In this document: positions 1-12,900 of the stretch, one piece after another
How the letters are laid out: each line of letters begins with the position of its first letter
How positions within the stretch are numbered: position 1 is the stretch's first letter
NCBI RefSeq assembly: GCF_028769735.1
Contig: NC_088170.1
Location: 53,601,585 to 53,665,584 of the forward strand
Direction of reading: 5' to 3'
Length of the DNA stretch: 64,000 nucleotides
Source of the DNA: Zonotrichia leucophrys gambelii
Taxonomy: Eukaryota > Chordata > Aves > Passeriformes > Passerellidae
Made by a program: the position numbers and the translations under genes
The notes under the pieces: model-generated
Database searches by the model: none
What the model was told of the DNA's origin: nothing
The model's input: only the letters and a program-made list of their open reading frames with translations

Positions 1-130
1 AGAAAAATTCCCTGTCATATTTACATTTTGCGTAACCAAACTTTGCGTGACCAACTGAGCTGCAATCCAAATGTTCCCTTTAAAAGCAGAAAGCACCAAA
101 GCTTTGCTATTTATGCACTACAAGAGAGCA

Positions 131-310
131 AGAATCATAGAAACATAATGTCTCTTAGGTTGGGAAAAACCTTTAAGACTATAAAAACCTACCCTTTACC
201 CAGCATTGCCAAGGCCACTGCTAAACCAGGTCCCTAAATGCCACATCTGCATGGCTCTCAAATACCTCCAGGATCTGTCTGGTAAGCATTTGACTCTCCA
301 CAGGTCTTAC
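131..310 (-). mobile_element. CR1 LINE fragment, 3' end
   Basis: On the plus strand this is the reverse complement of a CR1 3' tail. It begins with a degenerate AATCATAGAA octamer-type end, then has CTTAGGTTGGGAAAAACC, a CATTGCCAAGGCCAC block, AAACCAGGTCCCTAAATGCC and AAATACCTCCAGG, in the order of the CR1 3' region. CR1 is a target-primed non-LTR retrotransposon; most avian copies are severely 5'-truncated, as here. The divergence suggests an old copy. It carries no intact coding sequence. The right edge is blurred, because similarity fades after the GACTCTCCAC segment. Confidence 0.8.
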
Positions 311-2384
311 CCATTTATAGTTGCACTCAATTCTATTGTCTTCAACAAATGTTTGACTGCAACACATTTCTTAACCTCGGCTTTGAAAGTTTTAGTACAA
401 CTCCTTTATTATAACTTTTCCTACTGATTGTAATAAAGTTTCAGATGGTTTCTGTCTTCATAACCACATTCTTTTCTACAATATTTTAACCATTATCAGG
501 CAACTATTACAAATTAAAGGATGTAATATCAGATCAGGCATTCTAAATTAGTAAGTACCAAAACCAGTTTGTAGTACAGAACCTTAGTCAGTTTCACCAT
601 TTGTCAAATCATTTTGTAGCTCTTAGTAAGGTCATCTACTCCATGTGGAAAAAGATGTATTTTAACAGAAAATCTTGCCAACTGTAAATATATTTCAAAG
701 GAGGTGGGGTGGGAAGATGGCTCTATTAAATTATAAAATTAGACCATAATCATATTTTAAAGGTTTTTAAATATTTTCATTTTTCAATAAGCAGTGATAT
801 TTTCTACCTATGACCTTAAGTATCATGTGCAGGAGAAGCTGACGGCTGGGTAAGGGACAAGTGGTTTAAAACAGAAGTTCAGCATTAGCTATGCATAGTC
901 CAGGAAAAATGGCTAAAGCCCATGTTAATCACCTTTTTTTCCTTATTATTGCTCTCAAAGTGATGAACTTCCATAGCACCATATATCAGTGAAAGTGTGT
1001 AATCCTCCCACTCCCAAAACACCGCAGTTTTTTCTTGGCACTTAATGAAGGCTTTCTTCCTTTAATTAAAAAACTAACACCACTTTTCTGGGGGCGATAG
1101 GTGAAAATTTTCACTCTTGCAAGTCATAATATAGTACAAAACAGCTGAATGGAAAAACAGCTTGATTAATGGAAAAAATAAACAATCAAAACTCACAAAA
1201 AATCTAAAAGGAGAGCAGCTGCCTGAAGTTAGTAATCTACACAAATTTTTTGAAGCGTTAATCAGACAAATAAATGATGTGTTAAAATGTGTTTAAAACT
1301 ATAGATCAAAAAATTATCAGCCTCTTCTAACCCTGTTGAGTAGTCATATTCTATCAAATAATACATTACACAGTTCAATTTGTGATAGAATGATTGGTCT
1401 GAATAACTATTCATGCATGAAAACATAAGAGGAAAAAGAATCCCCTTTCACTTAATGAATGCATCACTAGGTGCTGCATATCATAATTTACTCCTTCATT
1501 CATCACTATACCTGCCACTTATTGAAAGAATTGGGCAGAGAAGTAAAAATTGTCCTAAGGAATTTATGTAAAGAATTTGAATACAGCCACATGCATGGCA
1601 AAAGGTAGGAAAAAGAATACACTTGCAATAGCTGCTGGATAAAGGGGATGCTGCAGGAGCACAGTAAGATCAGCAGCAGGGAACACCTACACCTTTAGAG
1701 ACAGATCCAGGGTTCAGTGCAATCCTCCCAACAACCCCTTTGGTCAGTGTGGCTGCAATTCTGGGATTTACAGTCTCTCTTACATGCAATGGCTTCTTTA
1801 TAAACCACAAACCGTCAGTTTTGCTCTGTCTGAAAAACAGGATTTCTGGCATCTCCTGGGCAGTGCTGTCTGAAAGAGCCCTTTCTGCAGGCCAGATCAC
1901 CAGTGCCATCCACCAGCTCTGTAAAGTCTGGGTATTTCCTAACTCCTATATGCCCCAACTCTTCATTTCATTTCAGCCCAACCACCTTCCAGAAGGGATT
2001 TGTCTGTGCTAGAGTCAAAACCAAACTGTGGTTTCAACCTTATGCTCAAACTAACAGAGAAAAGGATTTATATTAAAAATTACTTTTACTTAGGGTTTTT
2101 TAAAAATAACAATTTGGGGTGGGAGTTAAGAAATATGATGAAGGGATTCTATAGCTAAATGGATGTTAATATAGTTATTTATGAGATTTCTGACACCAGT
2201 TCCAGGTAGGCTGATGAAAGATAAGACTGAGAGGTAGTGGTGAACATCAGCTTTTGGCTCCATTGTGTGATAAAGGTTCATATGGGCAAATGGGCAAAAG
2301 TACTGGAAGTCTCTAAGTAGTGTATCTGAAAAGGAGATCAGAGAGAGTGGGTGAAAGGTAAAAGAGTTTGCCAGGTTAACTTAC
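311..2384. other. Unique non-coding DNA
   Basis: AT-rich DNA with no recognisable gene or repeat. Between 1670 and 2012 there are open frames of 79 and 90 codons on opposite strands over the same bases. They lack splice context and resemble no family I recognise, so I treat them as chance. No tandem repeat or structured RNA was seen. Confidence 0.6.
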
Positions 2385-2523
2385 AGTGAGGGCATTCCTG
2401 CACTGGAACATAGGCAGCAGAGCCGCAGAATCCTACATGGCCAATATTTACTTTAGCCACCGCAGGTGACATGGTGCTGGGCAGCGTCACACCACGACTG
2501 TCTGCTCTTTCTGAAGATGTCAC
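2385..2523 (-). other. Weak exon candidate with consensus splice donor
   Basis: On the minus strand an open frame starts at 2523. It has an internal ATG at 2472-2470 with A at -3 (CAGCACCATGT), and runs into CACT|GTAAGT, a consensus 5' splice site whose GT is at 2384-2383. The peptide from the internal Met starts MSPAVAKVNIGHVGFCG and has about 29 residues before the donor. The stretch holds several CpGs in an otherwise CpG-poor region. I recognise no protein family. It could be the first coding exon of an unannotated gene, a lncRNA exon, a conserved non-coding element, or chance. Confidence 0.15.
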
Positions 2524-5500
2524 CTAGGCAACTTCATCGCAGGAACCTCATCACTAAGTGCCATAGTAAATAATGTCAGGTTAGTTTATATAATACACAC
2601 AGCAATGGATGCCTGCTAAGCAGTCAGATAGAAAAATCTGCCGACTGTCATAGCTCTCTCTTCATGTTCAAACACCCCCTGCACACACAAAAGTTTTCAC
2701 AAATTGTTACAGTACTGACTCTGGAAGGATTTTGTGGAAGAAAATTGTGGAATGTTCAAACAATCAATCAAGCAAATAGAAATCTTGAGCCTTTTTACAC
2801 AGCTCAGACACAGAATAAAAAAGCCAAAAATCTGATACTTTCTGGAAGTCAGAAATCAGATATATGTCATGTTTCATGGAGATTCTGCATCCAAGTACAT
2901 GTTATTACCCATATAAAGAGAACATTAATACATAGAACTGAGCTCAAAGCATATTGGCATTTTAGGCACTTTGCCAATGACCAGGAAGTTAGGATACAGA
3001 AGGAAAAATTCACATTAATAATATTTTACTAGAATTCTATGAAAAAAAGATCCTGAAAGCAGTGAATCCACAATGACAAAGACTTCAGAAATCAAGAAGG
3101 AAGCTACAAAGCCAATAATGTACAAATGGAAAATAATGACTTAGCTTTGTAAATTATTGAAATCCTTTTAGTAAGCCAGATGAACAATCAATGGCACACT
3201 ACAGAAAGTCCCTCTAGTAATACACATGGTTGCTTAAAGATCAGTCAAAAAGAGCAGAGCAAAAGCAGGTCAAAGCAATTACCTGCTGAGAGAATTATCT
3301 CTCTGCTGTCGCATACTACAAGTTCATCTACACTCAGGATCTTTTAAGAGGTACAGAATCCGAAGGACATTGTGGTGAGAGAATTGTTTGCATGTTACAG
3401 TGGTATTTAAATACTGATTATGCCTATTAAAATCTACAAAAGGCAATGTAAAGCTACAGATGTAATACATTTTGTGGATGTATTTCCTGAAAACATAACA
3501 CAAGTGAGGGAACAATTAATTTGATACAAGCTATTCTCTAAAACTTCCTAAAGTCTCAGATTCCTTCTGTTTGGTTCCTTGAGGGGCCAGCCACTGCCCA
3601 CTGCTTCACCATACTTCTCCAGAGTGGGATGACAAACATGATCACTGCTCTGCAGAATTCTACACAGCCTGGCTCACAAGCAGCCCTCAAGATGCAGAAC
3701 ATGATTCCCTTTTGTGTTGATTTTGATGAACACCCTCACCTATATATAACTTTTAAATTTTTTTTCTATTTCATGATGATTATAAATGGCTGTAAAGGTG
3801 TGTAGGTGTTCTTTGAAGTACTCTGTCACTGCACTATCCTTTTAGACTTATTACTACATTTACATGTACCTTTCATGTACCATGTACCATATACATGGTA
3901 ATTTTTTTACACATTGAATGAATCCTGATAGAAAATTAGGTGTGTTGAAAGGTACATACAACCAGCCATACCTGGAAGCAGCACTTGCCTGAGCTTTATA
4001 TTGCTACTTTTGAGCACAGAGAATGTTTCTAGATACGGGTAAAGCTCAAAATATTGGTACTGTGAGGAAATCCTTACTGCTTATTTCTCTCTTAAAATGT
4101 TTGCTTTTACACTATTACACCTACTTTGAGGCAATTTCTTCTATATTAAATACAGAGTCAGAGCAGATAAGATTATTCAGGAAGATATCAGGCATAGGAT
4201 AGATTTTAACTTTGCCATTGAATTAGGGATCACCTCTATATTCTCTCATACAGAATTTTACAATGAGATAGATTACTCATATCTCAATGCACTTTCATGG
4301 GCTAGTTGGTAGTTGATATCTCAATACCCCTTGTATCTCAATTCCTATTTATACCTAAATATTTACTTGAATTCTACACCCACTATCTATTCTGGGAAGG
4401 ATAAAGAGCAAATGGTGAGATTGAAGACCTATTAATGAAGTTAATCACATAATAATCATTAAAAAATTATTAGCACTCCCAAAAATCACAAAATATTAGA
4501 CATTACCTTCAAAAATCAAACCTTTTGGAATGAGAAGGCATCTGAATTTATACAGATAAAACTATGGGTAGTGAAATCATTAGCATTACCAGATTTCTCC
4601 CTTTACTTGTCCCAAATGATTCTCAATGTGCCACTTTCACTCATCTATTTTCTTCAGTTGCAAGTTGATTACTATCCTACCAGTAAAATCTGCTTATGTC
4701 TTGAATTAATAAACACTCATCATTTCTGAAGGCAAAGTCTTGATCTGTCCAGCTGATGCCTCCCTTCTTCAATATGCTACTTTTCATTTACAGCTGGTCT
4801 TCCTGATAAATCTGTTGATGACTGTTCAATCAACAGAGAGGAAAAACTGTGGTGTTATAATCATATGCAACATATGAGTGGTAATGCATTTCAGAGGGTA
4901 AGATAGGATGAGCAAAGTAGCATTTCTATCAGAGCTTGTTATCACTTAAAAGAAGAAGAAAATTTCAACATAAAATGTTGTACCTTGAAACACCTTTTCA
5001 ATGAATCATGCGTTATCACAGTTTGAGGATTTATGTTAAATATATTTAAATTAAGAAGAAAATTAGTATTGGCAGAAGCTTAGTCCCAGTGATTTTGTGA
5101 AACTTTAAGGTCCTGAAAGTACTCTTCACTGTTATAAATATCGGCTACAAAAGCTTTCAGGTTTTCTCTCAATGTATTTTTTGCTTGTTTTTTTTCCATT
5201 CTGCTATGTCTGAATTACGACTATTTTAGCAGCTTCTCACCTGTGAAACTTCCAGAGGTTTGTTTGGTGGTGTACCCCAAGTAATGATTTTTCTGACATT
5301 GAAAACCTCCTACTTCTGTCATTCCCCAGTATGACATCAGTTTATGTTGCTCTTGAGCCTGTTCTGTCATGCCTGGGGGTATGCAGAACTAGCAGCAATA
5401 ATATGATTTAAGCATTGATAATATAAATCTTGTTGTGTTACAGTAAATGAATATTTTTAATGCTTATTGCTGTATCTTTTCCCAACGTAACCTTTACCCT

Positions 5501-5667
5501 TCCAAATCAAAAATAGCTCATCCATAACCACAGAAGACAAGCTGAACTTTCCCACTGAGAGTTTTCAGTTCAGCCTGCAAAGAACGTACCATATATTCCA
5601 AGAATGCATTCCCTTGCCTCTGCTATTTTAAGTGCACCTTAGGAAGCTATAATAATTACTGTGCTCA
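2524..5667. other. Unique non-coding DNA
   Basis: AT-rich sequence without a recognisable gene. It includes a small inverted repeat at 3878-3900 (TACCATGTA, 5-base loop, TACATGGTA) within a run of CATGTAC-like words. A 122-codon open frame at 2664-3032 has no family resemblance and no splice context. No transposon was recognised. Confidence 0.55.
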
Positions 5668-5859
5668 TCAGCTGTAGTAATTGTAGGGAAGAATGTTCAT
5701 ATCAAACAGAGTTTGCACTGCTATGGCAACACAGCCAGTAATAACAGTGTGGACCATTTTAGAATGGGGATCCCCAGTCAGAGATCTGAAGCACTTGCAG
5801 GTGCAAAAGATTTTTACATGTGGCAGAAGTCCTCCTCTAACAGCAAAAAATACAACAAT
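5668..5859 (-). other. Weak terminal-exon candidate behind a splice acceptor
   Basis: On the minus strand a polypyrimidine tract, TTTGTTTCTTTCTCCACAG, ends at 5860. It is followed in phase 0 by 63 codons and a TGA at 5670-5668. The predicted peptide (starting IVVFFAVRGGLLPHVK, ending LPYNYYS) is hydrophobic at its start and again near the middle (VITGCVAIAV), so it could be membrane-associated. It has a small Cys cluster (CTCKC). I do not recognise the family. T-rich DNA readily gives hydrophobic frames of this size, so chance is a strong alternative. No poly(A) signal was confirmed just downstream. Confidence 0.15.
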
Positions 5860-8800
5860 CTGTGGAGAAAGAAACAAATACAAACCAAAATCAATGAAAG
5901 ACCAAACCATGCAGCCTGTAAGGGCCTATACTAAACTGCCCTGGTTTGCTGTTTGAACATCACTTCTGAAATCAGAATAATTGACAAATAAAATAGCCTG
6001 TAACTGATAGAAATACCTCTTTCCACCTTTCTGGCAGTGTACTGCAGCCTAAAAAACAGTGTAAATTATAATGGGATATGGATGCTAAATTTAATCACAT
6101 TCACACCCTCTTTAAGGATACTTCAACGTTACAAGAGCTACAAAAGAAACTTAGACTTATCTACTTGTAGAAGTTATTTCAAAATAAAACACAGTGCCAC
6201 TTTTAATGTGCAGTGGCTACTCTGAAGTAGATCTCTATGTGGGAACTCTTATTCTGCAGAAAATTTCCTTTGTTCTTCTTCAAAATTTACCTTAATCCAC
6301 TTGAGATAACCAGAAAAAGTCTCTCTTTGCAAGCTATTCCAATCAATTTCCCAACACAGCTTTTTACTGTAAGTGCAATCAAACCTAGTGACTGAAAGTA
6401 CTGGTTTTAATGGTCTATTCTAATGCTAGGACTTCCAGGAATAATGAAAACTTGCATTATTAGAAATAGCACAGAAAGAGCAAAAGACAGTTTTCAGAAA
6501 CAGGCAGCCATTTTTTGCTCATTTGGCAATGAAGTCTACAGCATGACTTCATTTTGAAAGTGTTATCCCTTGATGCAAATTTTCTATCATGAATATTTTT
6601 ACAGAGTGTAAAAAGTGTGGTTATGTGTTGGAATCCTTCCACAGCAGCCCATTAACTAGCCAGCCTTGCCTGCACCTGGACTTTTACTTCCCCTCTTGCC
6701 CTACAGCTACTGTTTCCTCAGTCATGACAATCACAGGCACACTCTTTAACAGAACTGTGTGATTAAATTTCCACATATTCCAGTTAGTCTCTTTTTTACT
6801 TTAGTGAATTATTTGAATGGTCTGGTTTTGATCACAACCTAAAAACAGGATGAATTTGTAGAACAAGGTAACTGGTAACCTTGGCCAAGATAGATGTGTT
6901 AAGGCCATGGGAACTAACTACTGTTGACAGGATCCTCCTCAGACTTCCCCAAGGAAAACTTTACTGTTAGTGAGGAGCCAATTACAAAGTATAAGAAAAA
7001 TGGATACAACAGACAACAGATTGAGACTAGAAGGTTTTGCCTTTTATGTTTGCACCTAAATGCCATTCTGTCACCCCAGCCTAAACAAGGAAAGTGATCA
7101 CAGTGCCCTTAGGAAATGGGCACAAACCCAAAGTATTGCAAAGACAGCCTGCTCTCTCTTTCTTTAATTTCAAGTTTTAGTTCATCCGAATTTCATGAAC
7201 GTGAAGTTAGGGCCAAAAGCACTCAGGGCATTTTGGATATGAGCTGCACTGCTGGCTGTTCACTTCAGCAGAGCTCTGGGAAAGCCCCAGCCCCAAAAGA
7301 GCTTCTGAACAATATTTCAGAGCTGTAGGCTTCGCTCAGAAACCTGTAACAGCCCAATGCTTTATTCTCATAGTGCAACTTACAAACAAGTGGGATTTTT
7401 ACTCACTGCTTTTTGGTGGCCATCTCTTGCTATACATGCCATGGACCACAGGAAATTAGCCATGTTTCCATGTTGCTCACATTCTGACAATATTGTGGAT
7501 AAGGACAGTATTATGGGTAAGGACAAGAGGAATAACCCCACACTGACTTCACAATACGTGAATTCATGTCACATTTAGTTCTAGTTCTTGATAAATTACC
7601 ACAGAATGAGAACTGGATGTTGTATGCTTGATTTCACTCAATATTTGGCTTCTAAGACTACTGGATCAGATTGTCAGCTTTGTACCTCTGTATTCTGATG
7701 ACTCAAAGAAATGTGGCTTTCTTTCCAGTGCAGATTTCCTAGTACAAAGGAGTTCCAAGTGGGAGAGCAGAACTGGCTGTAGCTATACCAGACAAACATA
7801 TACACATACCTGAGCATTTCAGCATATTGGCTGTTCTGGGGAAGGGGTATAGCTAGACCTGTTGTAAATCTTTGGTCCTTGAGTGATTAATGTAACAAAA
7901 AGTCCAAAGCAGTCAATAAAATGCTTAGATCTGCAGTGCAGCTGATCCAGAAATGGTCTTGATCACCATGAGGAATGGAAAATCTGCAAACAGACCTCTT
8001 TTAGTCACCAACCAGGAAAAGACAGAGATCACACCATCAGGTCCACCTCGTTCAAGATAATTGAAAGTTCTTCAAAAGCCTTTGGGATTTTAATTAAAGA
8101 GAAAAAATAATCTTATTATAGTATGCTACATTACTTTAGCCATGGAAAGATAGTTGCTATTCTGGTATTGACTGAGTTCCTAAAATAAATTCCTAAGTTT
8201 GGCTTTATGCTTCACATTCTTTAAACTGAAGATACAAAAGAGATACAGATGATTGGATTGAGTCTCAGCCTAAGCAGGAAAAAGAACTTTTAGAAACAAG
8301 AGGGACTCACAGAGGCTGTAATATGTCACTGTTACTGTCTTGTCAGGCAGAAAAGAAACAGATGTACCTATATTTGTATTTACACTCTCAAATTAAGAGT
8401 AACATAAACTATTGTAGGCCTTGACAGGTCAAATTGAACAGGAATTATTTTTTTTAATTACTGATTATTTAGCCTCACTTATTGCTCATACAAATAATTT
8501 ATAACTGTTCTCACATTAATACAAAAGAAAATAATTTTTATTAATATAAAACACACATTCTGCAAGCAATCAAGACATTTATCTTGTCTTTATATCTTCC
8601 TTTTTTTCTTTTTTAAACCTCAAAAAAGATTTTCAAGATTTTATTGACTTAAAAACTACTAACTTACTAACTAACAGGTGGGTGTAATTCAACATAGAAA
8701 AATCTTTACCTCCCATCAAAGCCTATTCTATTCAGGCTGAATGGTTTAACGCTTTACTTCTAAATTCCTCATAGCATGGATAGCCATTCATGTGTCCCTG

Positions 8801-9609
8801 CATACCCTTTTATACCCTTTTATATCATTACTAATGTGGTGCTGTGGACTGTAGATGCTGTTCTTGAAGTGTGCATTTGAGGTCAGTAATCTGAGTTTTT
8901 TCTAGGTTTGCTGTTACTTGCTCCAATGTTACATTACCAGTTAGAACTATTCAAGTTTCCATTATCAGGAATGGAAGTAATTTCTTTTTTTTTTTTTATT
9001 TTGTCTTCATTCTTTGATTCATCAAATCTAATTTTTTTACAAGTATGACTTTAGGAAGGAATTTTCTTTGTCTGCTTACATGTTTCTGAGAAAAACTTTG
9101 CCTACATGTTCAAAACTTGAGCACGTAAAAATCATTCCACCAGAGAATTCAAAATACAAATTGTAATACTTTTTGTTTTTCCCCATGCAGTTTTAAACAA
9201 GTAATTTTTAGAGGAATAAATTCCTCCATGGTGTTCAATGTTCATGTTTTCATTGTCCTTCTTCTGCTCACACTTTGCCTGAGTAGATTTAAAAAAAATG
9301 TACATAGGTTTCATAGCTGTATTGCTGTCTAAAAACTCATTAAATTTTCTGCTTAACTGAGTATTTTTTCTCCTCAAAATGTGTGGGAATGAGCAATGTG
9401 CAACCACAAAAATGTCATTCAAATAGGCAGATAAGCATAAGAAGAAAAAAAGCACACGTATATAACATCAGATATTTAATTAGAAAAAATAAAGACGAAG
9501 TCAAAATTAATTTAAGAAAAGTTTTTAGGGAGCAGAAATAAATACATCAGTAGTGCAAGCATGTTACATAAATGTTAGTCTGTAGTGTCTGTGCAGGTAT
9601 TTAACTGTG
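5860..9609. other. Unique non-coding DNA
   Basis: No gene or known interspersed repeat was recognised. Minor features are a T-rich run near 8985-8998 and a short duplication near 8801-8822 (two TACCCTTTTA words). Open frames here, such as 107 codons on minus at 9132-9455, are AT-driven and lack splice context. Confidence 0.5.
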
Positions 9610-9960
9610 AATAGCAATTTCCAGGAAATGTCTCCTCAACCTCCCTGAGCTGGTGGCTGTGCCTCTCCTGATGTAAAGCTGAGTGGCCTCATCAGCCACA
9701 TGGGAGAGCAGGCCAGGCCCAAAGTGCCCTCTTTGTCTCAGGATTTGTACCTCTCACGTTCTCCAGGGTTAGTCCCTGGTGGTTGGGAACAGTCGCACCT
9801 GCAAGCCAAGGTGGGGGTCCTGCGTGAGCACATCCTGCTTCAAAGGGGACAGGACACCCGTGAGCCCTTCCCTGGAGCCAGCATCTGAAATGACCATCCC
9901 AGGCTACACCTCCAGGCTGTGACCCGCACAACCCTGGCAGGGCTGACAAATACACTCTGG
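9610..9960. other. GC-rich patch in AT-rich DNA
   Basis: A sharply bounded stretch, much richer in G+C than both flanks, with several CpGs (for example CACGTT, GTCGCACC, CTGCGTGAG, ACCCGTGAG). It supports overlapping open frames of 62 (plus) and 110 codons (minus, 9692-10024), which is expected where stop codons are rare. I recognise no protein or repeat family. It may be an unrecognised LTR or repeat fragment, or a local regulatory element. No TG...CA ends with a target duplication were found. Confidence 0.4.
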
Positions 9961-12900
9961 AACAAAAAAGAGGCATGGAAACATACGGTTTGATGATGAA
10001 ATCCTGACTGTTGTCAGAATTCAAGTGATTCAGAGGAGGAATGTTACCCCTTATTATTAATCAGTGCATTTTTAACGTGAATACATGGGCGTGTATATGT
10101 GTACATATACACATGCATATTCATTATGTACCTGAAGCCATATTTTGCATTCACTGGGAATGTTTTATAATTAAAGTGTTTGCATAATTAAAGTTCTTTC
10201 TTGCAGAAATATTTTCTATCATTGTGCAGCAAATGACAAAATGGGGAAAAGGAGGCAGAGTTGGCTTATCTTTGAATGATATAAACATTATTTGATGCTT
10301 TGTAGAATCCATTTATGGCAGTTTTTAAAGCTTGCTCTATTTAAAATGTGCAAATATAAAAAATTTAATCTAACCATGTTCCTACTTTAGAGACTATATG
10401 TTAGTATCTTTTACTCTTTATTTTAATGCCAGTGCTTAATTAGGAGAGCCATTAAAAATTCCTGATATTTATTGAATGAAAAAAAATCCAGTGCAAATAC
10501 CTGTTTTAATTATTATGGTATTTACAGACATAATATAGATAATAAAGTCAAACATAAAAATTAATAAGACTATAAAATGAACCAAGCCTATTTTATACAC
10601 GTAAAAATAGAAGGTTATTTAGAAAATTGGCAAACATAACTGATGAGAACAGCATCTGTGTTAAAGGATGATTTAATTTTACTTTTGTAATATTCATTTA
10701 AGATTTCACCCCTTAATTATGTCATTGGTCTGGGCACAGCACTGTAGAGTGCTTTGTGACATGCATGTGACAGCTTTGACTATAATCTCAGACCTAACTG
10801 GGTGGCCTTGGACATCTCATTCCTGAACTTGTTGTTTTTCACTGTCAGTAGTATGTAGGGGAAGTAAAGTCTGTTGTTTAGAGGTTTCTTGACTAATAAA
10901 ATGGAAATGTTCATCCTTATCTGTTATGTAAAGATGCTACAAGGATTTGGCAGCTAATATGTGCAAACTGCTGCTTGTGAATATTAAAAGCAGACAGTTA
11001 TGTGTTATTTATTTGGTTTTACAGTTATATAAATTACTTTATTTATAAAAAGGGAACTAGAAAATATTCTGTGGTGTTTTTAAAAATGAGACCTTCTCAT
11101 GTTCCAGAATCATGTTATGATGGGAGTTGGTCAAAGCAGATGATTTTAGAACTGCAAGAGTGTATGCACTAATAAATACACTATGCATGATGTAAGCTGA
11201 GTTTTTCTAATCACATCTCCATTTATTAGAGTTTTTAAAGCAGAAACACAAGAGACTTCATAACTGCAGGAAATATCAGTGACTAGTAATTATGAACAAA
11301 AATAATAAATACTTTTCTCAGTTAGGGACCAAGATGTGAAACAATCGTTAATTTGCATGGATTTGGAAGAACGGTTTCTGGTAAGTTACACATGTATTGT
11401 GCTGTCAAGCTAAAAGGAAAAGATCCAAGTTTTAAGAAGAATTTGTTTCATCTTGTAGCCTGGAACATTTACAAACATTGTCGTGTCATTTTCTCACTGG
11501 AGTTCCCCAGTTAGGGGCTGTCAACTTCACAGCTAATGCACATGAACAGTAAATCACCTGCATCAATACAAATGACCCTTCCAAACTATTTTTATTTTAA
11601 ATACCTGATATTACACTTCATGGGATAAAAACCTTCATAGCCTAGGTTATCTGTGGTGATTTTAGTAGCACAGAAGTGGAACAAAGAGCTTCACTGTGAC
11701 AAGTTAAACTACTTCAAAGGGCTGGCAACTGACTGCATTCCAAAATTTTACATCTACAAGCAACTACAAGCAGACTGCAAAGAGGGAGAAAATAATTATT
11801 TTTGAAAAAAAAGGTTTAGTTAGTTGCAAATCTTCACTAAAAGTGATGATTCTAAGGAAGAGCAATAAATTATCCCAATCAGACTTTGATAATCTTATGG
11901 GTTTCATAGACTTTTGAATTATCTGAGTGACAACAGTGAGATCTCTCAGATGAAGAGATGGTTCTGGACCAAGTCGCTTTTGACGTGGGAATCAGAAGAA
12001 GAATGAGAGAGGAAGAACAGATCTGGCAAAAGAACCAGCAGAGGAAACTTATTCTTGCTGCTCTTCCTCCTGCAACCGTGGCCTGGGAATTGTGGCTAGT
12101 TTGCTGCTGCTGATCTTGTATACCACCAGATCTGGTCTTAGAATCATTATTTTGCATATTGCAAAATAATAGTAACTATCCATCAAATCTGCTGTCCCCA
12201 AATTTTAAAAACCTGGGAAGAAATAAAAACATTCAGCTAAAATGAATCTCTTAGAAGTAATCAATGTCTGGGGGTGGTGAAAAGCTTATAAATTACTCTT
12301 GATCTTATAAATTGTCCATGTTCTGAAATTATTCCACACTGAAAATTTGTGTACTGTCTCTCTATTGGGCAGATAGATTAACAGAGTTTGCATAAATCAA
12401 GCAGGCAATCAAACACATTACTATAGATATTCTTGTAGTTTTATGTTATTCTGCAAAGTGATGTATGAGTAGTTGTTATTAATGGTGACACGGATATGAA
12501 AAATAATATTTGTGTGTGCACATGTTAGACATTAATATTTTGGTCTTAGGAAATTTTGATTTTCACAGGGAAGACTCCATCAGCCCATTTGAAATATCTT
12601 CTGGAAACAGACTTCAGTAAAAAAAGTAATATGGTTCAGGACTGAGTGGATGACTCAGGCTCTGTGTGGCACAAGCCAGGTGCTGCTGTTTCTGATGGAC
12701 ACTGTTCTACCACCTCCAGGAGTTCTGGGGGGCCAGAGGGAGGCTGATGGAGGTGGTGGCAGGCTGGGTGTGCTCCAGGGCCCAAAGGCATCCCAGGGTT
12801 TTCTTTCTTTCTTCCTTCTTAAAAGGAGCACATTTTGTGTTTTATGGAGGCAGCTCTTGCAGACCTGCTGTCTCTGTGGCAAGCGTCTCTGTAAGTTTAC

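Noticed and set aside
1670..2012. Opposing 79- and 90-codon frames
   Set aside because: Mirror frames over the same bases without splice signals; treated as chance.
2400..2560. Possible C/D-box snoRNA on minus (GTGATGA near 2550)
   Set aside because: No CTGA D box at a suitable distance and no closing terminal stem.
3878..3900. 9-bp inverted repeat TACCATGTA/TACATGGTA
   Set aside because: Short, and embedded in repeated CATGTAC words that generate such symmetry by slippage.
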